NCBI RefSeq assembly: GCF_000002425.4
Contig: NC_037253.1
Location: 17,438,407-17,502,406 of the forward strand
Direction: 5' to 3'
Length of the DNA stretch: 64,000 nt
From: Physcomitrium patens
Lineage: Eukaryota; Streptophyta; Bryopsida; Funariales; Funariaceae
Shown here: piece after piece, positions 56,860-64,000 of the stretch
Numbering within the stretch: position 1 is the first letter of the stretch
Layout: every line of letters starts with the position of its first letter
Notes under the pieces: generated by a model
Told to the model about the DNA's origin: nothing
What the model saw: only the letters and a program-made list of their open reading frames with translations
Databases searched by the model: none
Made by a program: the position numbers and the translations under genes

Positions 56860-58400
56860 TTTCACTTCTCAATCCAAATTATAAGATGGCCTCAATTAAA
56901 AGTTGCTTGTAATTGGTGGTGTAAAGTGAAGTATGTAATTGGAAAAAAACCAAAGAAGAACAACCACTATACAAGTAGAAGAAATGAAATCAAGTAATTA
57001 GAACATGTAAAACTAAATTAGAGTCTGTTCACTATCTTTTCATCTAGTAAAAAATAAAAGTGAAAAGTAAAAAGTATATTTTTATATAGGAAATTTTATT
57101 ATCTTTCCAATGACATAAGAACCATGTAAATCTAAATTATTATGTTAGGAAGTTTATGAAGTTTTAAAGATAGGAAGTAAATAATTAAAAAGTGAAGTAA
57201 ATATATTTTATTGCATGGATAACTTGCTTATTGATCAAGAGTTCAAGCCTCACCAAGGCTCACATGTAGTGTATAAGGGTATTTAGAGACTCTATGAGGC
57301 CTTAGTCCTATCTTCCTATCTATATCCAAGGTGCTACAATCCATATAGGACTTGTACACCTCCTTTCCTACAACGGCTAGACTAGTTGTTGGTCCTCCTA
57401 TTTTTTACAAGTAAAACTCATTTTTTTATATTTTTGACTTTTTCATGGTGTTTAAAAAAATCCTATTAGCCTGAGAACCTTGAGTGTCCAATTCTTACTC
57501 CATTTCTTCATAATGGCTCTCTAAGTGGTAAAATACATTTTTACCAAAGTCTTAGAAATTACTCTAAAAATTCCTAAATAATTCTAAATAAATTCTAAAT
57601 AAATTCTAAAAATTCCTATAATGGTTCTATAATACTATTATCAGTTTATGGCTATAATTTTCTATCTTAATGACTTTTATAATAATAAATTAAATTTAAA
57701 TCTACTATAAATTTTACTTTCTATATAACTAACTAAAAAGACATGAGGTTCTCTTTCATGCTTCTTCTAATTACTAACTAACATTTATAGTTTTTTTTTT
57801 TTATAATTAATACATATAGATAAAAGATCAACATAGATATTGATCTTAATAACTAATGCTCACTACACAATAATAAGTAAAAATCCTTAACCAACTAAAA
57901 ATATTTACCTCGAAGACTTACTAAGATTCCATTTCTTCTCCATTAATACTATTCTCTTTCATTTAACATCATCTAAGCACATCTTTACCTATAATGTCTT
58001 TCATGAATCATATGAACAAACTATTTTGAGACCTTTTGGATAAGTATGTAATTATTTTCATCAATTATATCCTAGTCTATAATAAAATCCTTAAAAAAAT
58101 AAGCAATATATAAGGAAAGTATTGCATCAACTACGAGATAGTCACTTCTATTGCAAAAAATCAAAGTATGAAGTTTGGAAGCTGGAAGTCATCTTTTTAG
58201 GACATCTAGGGCATAAGAAGTCTCTAAAATAAATCTCAAGGACATAGTTTTGGATAGATATGGATTATGATATTTGAGCTTTTGTGTGCTCTTGCAAGTC
58301 ATGTTAACATAAAAAGTATGCAATGTAATATTTTCTAGGCTATTGCAACCAATTCCACTACCTACAACATGTTGGAAGCAAGTGACCATAGACCTCATTA
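56860..58400. other. AT-rich spacer between retroelement remnants
   Basis: No protein motif was recognised. Short direct repeats of about 11 bp (AATTCTAAATA) occur in tandem near 57584-57614. The stretch 57220-57420 has higher complexity, but I could not assign it. Confidence 0.5.
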
Positions 58401-58419
58401 CATGTTTGCCACAAATGCC

Positions 58420-58900
58420 TCATATTACACTGTGGTTGCTATCTTTGTAGATCAAATTTTGAAACAACTTCATTTAATTGTGATATAATTTGATATTGAT
58501 GCCCTAGCACTTGCATGAATCTTCTTTGATACTATCTTTCATCACCATGGATTATCTTATGTCATCATTTTAGATTGGAATCTGTATTTTATGAAGAATT
58601 TTTAGCAGGCCTTACTCAAGCCATTGGATATACGACTTACTATATCTACAACTTTCTATTCTCAAACAGATAGACAAATAGAGCATAAAAATTGGATCTT
58701 AGAAGATATGCTATAAGAATTTGTGGTGATTCACAATAATGAATGGAATGAATATTTGATGCCTTTGGAGTTTATTTACAATGATAATATTCAAGCAAGT
58801 ACTGATTATTCACCATCATTTTTTAACCTCACTTAGCATCCAATTATGCTAGCAATTCTCTATCATATCATCAACACTAGCAATCTTATAAGGAGAGAGT
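58420..58900 (+). mobile_element. Ty3/gypsy integrase-core remnant, different lineage
   Basis: Plus-strand reading gives pieces matching the integrase core of Ty3/gypsy elements: a FHHHGL-type block, a segment like FYSQTDRQIEHKNWILEDML (compare the family motif HPQTDGQTERVN), then NEWNEYLMPLEFIYNDN and QASTDYSPS. It is less similar to the two other elements here than they are to each other. Only a fragment, broken in several places. Confidence 0.7.
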
Positions 58901-58999
58901 TTATATAATAGCTTATAATTGCCTTGCAAGAAGCACTATATTGGTTTTTTTATTGCTTAGAATCGAAAGAAACAATATGTAGATAACCATCAATGTCAT

Positions 59000-61370
59000 A
59001 ATGTAATACAATTATATGGTGAAGATATAATCAAAAATAAAAATTTAATTAATATTTAATTATCTTAGTTCAATAATAATTCAAGATATTTAAACATGGC
59101 TTTTATAAAAGTCTCTTAGTTTATTTTTTTTTTCTTAATAGTTAGTAGGTTAAAGGTTGGTTAGTAATTTTACCTTCTAGGCTGTAGAGACTCTTTTATT
59201 GCCTTAGAACGACCATAAATTGATAAAATCAAGTTAAAAGACATAAATAATTAGCATGATTGTTACTAGGATTAAATTGAACATAGGATTGGACTAAAAA
59301 ATCTCTATGATAGATTAGATTGATACTCAAGGGTCGACCATTTGTTAGATAGGGTGATAATCAGACCTCTATCCACTAAAACGATGACCTAGGGCTAAAT
59401 AGGGTTTTATTTGAAGATCAAAGATTAGAGTTCAAGAGATAGCTTATAGCTTATTTCAAAGACATAAGGCTTTTTTTGTAGGATTTATTTAGACTTAGCA
59501 ATTGTTGTTCAAATCAAGGATTATATTGACAACATGGAATTTATGCAATACAAATAGGGCTAGCATTCTCAGCTAGTTCATAAATTTGATGTCACATCTA
59601 TAGTTCAAAATTTGAAAGTGCTTGATTAAGTAGGTGTGCTAAATGTATGTAAAAATTTACAAAAATCTAACAATGGGTTTGAAAGATATTTGGATTTTGA
59701 TACAAGAAGGTATCAAAAATTAGAAGTTTGAGGTTGGATAGAATTTTTATGATATTTGAAGATCTACTAATTGGATCAAAGTAAAATTTTGCATGATATT
59801 AGAAGACTTAAAGATCAAGCTATATACCAATCTTGAATTGAAGTTAATAGTTGGAGAAGGAAAAATTAGTGTTAGAACATTTGTATCAACTTTCAAGTTG
59901 GCCGCCAAGTAACATTAGTGTGGTTTTTAGATATTTTTTCACAATTTATAAGTTGGATTGGAATGAATTCTTTTTGAGCACATAGAAGACTTAAAGTGGC
60001 ATTTGTGTGCAAAATTTTGCTCTAAGTGGACTATTAGATTAGAAGCTATTGCTAAAGCTTATTAATTAGAGTTAAAGTTTGTAAAGAAAATTTGAAATTG
60101 CCTAATTATGAAAGTAACAAGGCAATTGGAGTTTATGTATGGTTGAAATTATTAAAAATATTCTTTTTTAATAATTTGTATTAGATTTAAGCACTTTTAA
60201 ATTAAAATTCGAATTGCATTCTTCTAATAAAGATGAAACATATTAAAATTCTTAGATACTTATAAAATATAATTCCATCTTCTACAATGAGATGTCCAAT
60301 GCATTTTCAAACAAGATGACATATAATACAATACCAACAACATAAGACCTTTTGGAAGGGTGACCAAATATTATTCTCTAATGTCAATTTTTTACTTACT
60401 ACATCAATCCAAGTCCATAAGTTGACACTTTAGTGGCTTAGACCTTTCTACATTTTTATAGTGATTTTTGATATTGCATATCATCTCAAGCTTTTGCCAT
60501 ATATTTAGGTCCATCTAGTCTTTCATATTTTGTAGCGCAAGGAGTTTCATACTCAATCAAGGCACTTTTTAAACTAATACTAACCACCACTACCACTAAT
60601 TTTAATTAATGACTAATAAGAATATGAAATAGATAACATTTTGGAGCATTGCTATGTTTGTTGTGGCAATGGACATTTGCAACTTTAATACAAGGTTTTT
60701 TGAAAAGGCTACTCCATCCATGATATAATGTGAAAACTTGTATAGAACCTCATTCATTGTCAAGAAACAATCTAGAGGTACCATCAAAAGCAAAAAGAAG
60801 ATGTTCCGCATTACTAAAGAAGGATTAACTATAATGGGGCATGGATAAGATAATTATATTATTAACATGTAGAAATAGGTAATTAGGGCCATTTTTTAGA
60901 AGTTTTTAGAAGTTTTTAGAATTGGTGGCAAGTTGATGGTTTATGTGGGATCTACCATAGAACATCCTAAAAGAACTAAAGGCAGTTACTGAAATGGAGT
61001 CTACGATAAAGAATATTTTAGAAAGTTCCAAGATGGTTAGAAAAAATATAAATAAGATTGATAAAGGCCATTTAGTGCATTCAATGTGATATAACTTTGG
61101 TTCTTTTCTCTCAGTAAAGTTTGATTTGTATTTTCTATTTTTATTTATTCTATTTTCTTTTGTTTTCTTTTGTCTTTTATGTTCTATTTTGTTTAGTTGT
61201 ATTTAGTTTTGTTTTATTCTATTTTATCCTACTTTGTAATAGAAATTATGTTGCTATAGACTAAATGGATTTTAGATCTTTAAAAGAATTTAGTGGATGA
61301 TGACTGTAGTTTTAATAGAATGACATTTACTATATAGATACATGGATTGTATTGTTATATGCAAACTTTG
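59000..61370. other. AT-rich region, possibly 3' part and LTR of a degraded element
   Basis: 59.0-60.8 kb has no clear domain. At about 60880-61080 there is a tandem TTTTTAGAAG repeat followed by a TATA-like stretch (AAAATATAAATAAG), then a T-rich leader with TTTTATT and TTCTATTTT repeats up to 61.25 kb. This is the arrangement seen in the LTRs of this window, so I suspect a decayed LTR, but I found no second copy. Confidence 0.35.
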
Positions 61371-61371
61371 T

Positions 61372-64000
61372 CAACAACAAGTAAGAAGTTTAATTGTCTT
61401 ATTGATAGTTGATGGTGCACCTCAAAAATTGCTCAAGAATTTGGTTGACCTGCTTTGTTTGGCCATCAGTTTGAGGGTGGAAGGCAGAGAAAAGGTTGAT
61501 ATCAATCTTAAGAATCTTAAAGAAAGCCTTCCAAAACCTTGATACAAATTATGGCCCACAATCCAATTTAATATCATTTGGTAACCTAAGATAATGACAT
61601 ACATTATTAATAAAGAGTCTTGCCATCTCTTCATTAGTAATTGACTTCTTGCAAGGTATAAAATGTGCCAACTTGATCAATTGATCAACAACTACAAAGA
61701 TAGTGCCAAATGAGCTTGATGGTAGAAGATATATAATGAAATCCATAGAAATAAATGACCATAGTTGTCTTGAAATAGGAAGGGATTGAAGAAGTCCATG
61801 TAGCCGATGTCAAGGGTTCTTTGACCTTAAACAAGTATCACATGATAGTAAATTTTTTTTAACGTCCTTCCATATTTTAGGCTACCAAAAATCTCTAGAT
61901 AGAAGTTCTAAGGTTATATTGAATCTGAAATGTCCGACTACAGGGAAGTCATGGAGTATTTGAAGAATGTGCATGCGAGTTGGCCTTCAAGAATGAACAA
62001 ACATTCTTCAAATAACAAGAGGTTGTCTTCATACTTGAATTTAAAAGACTCTTCAAGAAGGTTATTAGTAAGACACTTGATATTAAGAACAAGAGGGTCC
62101 ATATTTGAGGCTTTACTAACCTGATTAAGAAATGATAAATCCATAGGCATTGATATATTGGTTGCTTGAAGATAAAATTACTCAGGCTTTAATAACATTG
62201 CCCGCTGTTGATCATATGCTACCTCGCCTCCTTTTGGTTCAAGGTAGGAACATCATGATAATACATCTGATAATCTTTCTTAGTTCCCGAGTTGATATGT
62301 GATACAAAAGCCAAATCATAATAAAGATATATTTCAATGTACTTGATAATGATTTAAGACTCGGGCTGACATGAAGTATTCAAGATTCTTATGATCTATA
62401 TATATAGTCACTTGATGAAAGGTCCCTTCATAAAAGTGGCACTATTCTTAAAAAGAATCCACGATATCAAGGAATTTTATTATTGTGGATTTTGTAGTTA
62501 ATTTCTGATATTAAGAATTCTTTAGAATGGAATGCAATTAGATGAAGTTTGTCACCTTCTCCATATTGTGACAAGAGTGCTGTCAATACAAAGTTTGAAG
62601 TATTGGTCTTTATAAAATAGAGCTTGTTGAAATTTGAATGTATCAAAATTTGAGGTGTTGTAAAAGCATGTTTTAAGCTTTGAAAAGCTTTCTTTGCTTT
62701 AGAGCCCTAGTCCAACTTGTCCTTGCATGTCAACCACATAAATGGAGCAGTGATCTTAGAGTAATTTCTAGCAAAAATCTTATAGAAGTTTATAAATACA
62801 AGAAAGTATTGGACATCACTTACAATTTTTGGTTTTGCTCAATCGATGATTGCTTGTACCTTCTTTAGATCCATAAAAAGGATTTTCTTGGAAATAATAT
62901 ATCCAACAAATTTGACTTGAGGTCCATGAAATATACACTTCTTCAATTTTATATATAGCTCAACACTTTGTAGCTTTTTCAGTATAAGGCGGACATGTTT
63001 TTTGTGGTCTTCCAGATTCTTGGAAAAGATTACAATATCATCCAAATAGATTACAACAAAGATGTTGATATACTCGCAAATTATGTTATTGATTAAATGT
63101 TGGAATATGGCTGATGCACTGGTAAGTCCAAAAGGCATGACATTGTATTCAAAATGTCCATACGTGGTGTAAAATGCTGTCTTCTATTCATCTCTTTTTT
63201 TAATGCATATGAAGTTATAAGTGCCTCATAGATCAATCTTTGTAAATTTCTTTGCTTGGCTAAGTTGATCAAGAAGTCTAGATATTAGTAGCAATGGATA
63301 TCAATTTTTTACTATAATTTTATTAAGATTGTAATAATCGATACACATTCATAAAGATCCATCTTTTTTCTTCATAAATAATATCAAAGCACGAGCTAGA
63401 AACTTGGAATGTCAAGTAAAGTTTTTAATTAGATTTTTTTCAATGTACTCTTTTAAAGTTGCAAGCTCATTTTGGAATAAATTGTAGATGGGTTTGAATG
63501 ATGGTTGAGCACCTTCTTGAAGGTCAATCGCATAATTGTAAAGGCGATGCTTTGATAGGATATGTACATTTTTCTTTTCAAATACATGTGCAAAATCCTT
63601 ATACACCTTTAGAATTGTTGTTGTAGCAACCATAGGTTCTGATGGTGGATTTGCATAAACAGCAAATGTAGTACCTTGTTTGGCCGCCCTCACAAATATT
63701 CTAGCTCTAATAAATAAATATTATTTAAGTTTTGGCTTGTCGGGTGTTAGAAGCTTTTTTTTTATAGATTTGTGGGTTCTATGATCTATTAGAAGAAATT
63801 CTAACTTTTGGGATACTCAATCTATCCGTAGATTGTATTTTTCAAGCCATGAGAGTCCTAAAATGACTAGACTTGATGGTGACCTAATTACGTTGAATAC
63901 TACTTAGTTGCTATGATTATCAAAGATTATTTTTAATCAAATTGTTTTATGAGTGATATTTTGAGAGAATAAAGGTCAACCATCTATTACTTCTATATGC
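61372..64000 (-). mobile_element. third Ty3/gypsy element, minus strand, cut by the window edge
   Basis: Read on the minus strand from 64000 down: protease-like region about 63.75-64.0 kb, the segment before reverse transcriptase (63.4-63.7 kb), reverse transcriptase 62.84-63.4 kb with YLDD, RNase H about 62.35-62.75 kb, integrase zinc-binding and core 61.4-62.1 kb. The reverse-transcriptase translation closely resembles that of the nested element (shared GYIISKK and FMDLKK blocks). Similarity stops abruptly near 61372 inside the integrase, so the 3' part is missing. No LTR lies in the window. Several breaks; inactive as seen. Confidence 0.85.

Larger units (their letters stand above)
45920..56860 (+). 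mobile_element. old broken Ty3/gypsy element, interrupted by a nested element
   Basis: Remnants of a Ty3/gypsy retrotransposon in plus orientation. Matching LTR-type segments occur at about 46057-46200 and 56705-56835, each with a TATA-like run and the same downstream leader. Internal parts in order: gag zinc-knuckle remnant near 47.0-47.15 kb, aspartic protease (LALLDSRAS) near 47.3 kb, reverse transcriptase 47.95-48.6 kb, RNase H 48.7-49.1 kb, then, after the inserted element, integrase (zinc-binding and core regions) 55.25-56.2 kb. The coding part is broken many times and cannot be active. LTR divergence and the nested insertion both indicate considerable age. Outer limits are approximate. 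Confidence 0.8.

Noticed and set aside
57190-57420. tRNA-like GTTCAAGCC motif near 57241
   Set aside because: No acceptor stem or anticodon arm could be drawn around it.

Overview
The window is plant nuclear DNA and most resembles a moss; Physcomitrium patens or a close relative is my best guess. The reasons are the multi-exon phototropin with two LOV domains, the green-plant form of EF-1alpha, many introns of about 80-150 bp, and gene islands of moderate GC set in very AT-rich, retroelement-filled DNA. The species call is inference; no database was searched.

Layout. 1-3.4 kb is AT-rich spacer. 3.4-5.3 kb is a GC-richer island with a small three-helix membrane protein gene (+). About 10.1-14.4 kb holds a phototropin gene (-). 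Its LOV2 and most of its kinase are well kept, but it has a frame break in exon 1, an intron without a GT donor, and Gly in place of the catalytic Asp of the kinase. 14.4-20.4 kb is spacer with a GC-rich patch. 20416-27706 (-) is an intact 20-exon germinal-centre (Ste20/MAP4K) kinase gene of 708 codons. 30.2-36.8 kb (-) is a long coiled-coil protein gene whose 5' end I could not resolve. 39.5-41.4 kb (+) is a complete EF-1alpha gene with one coding intron and a probable 5'UTR intron, preceded by a 280 bp purine-rich tract.

From 41.5 kb on the DNA is AT-rich and dominated by retroelement fossils. A broken Ty3/gypsy element (about 45.9-56.9 kb) was split by a younger, also broken chromodomain-bearing Ty3/gypsy element (49331-55192) with recognisable LTRs. 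An integrase remnant of another lineage lies at 58.4-58.9 kb. A third copy, related to the inner element and in opposite orientation, runs from 61.4 kb off the right edge.

The host genes show no operon-like linkage. The most interesting observations are the apparently decaying or kinase-dead phototropin and the dense GAAnnTTC (heat-shock-element-like) arrays upstream of the TATA box in both LTRs of the nested chromovirus.
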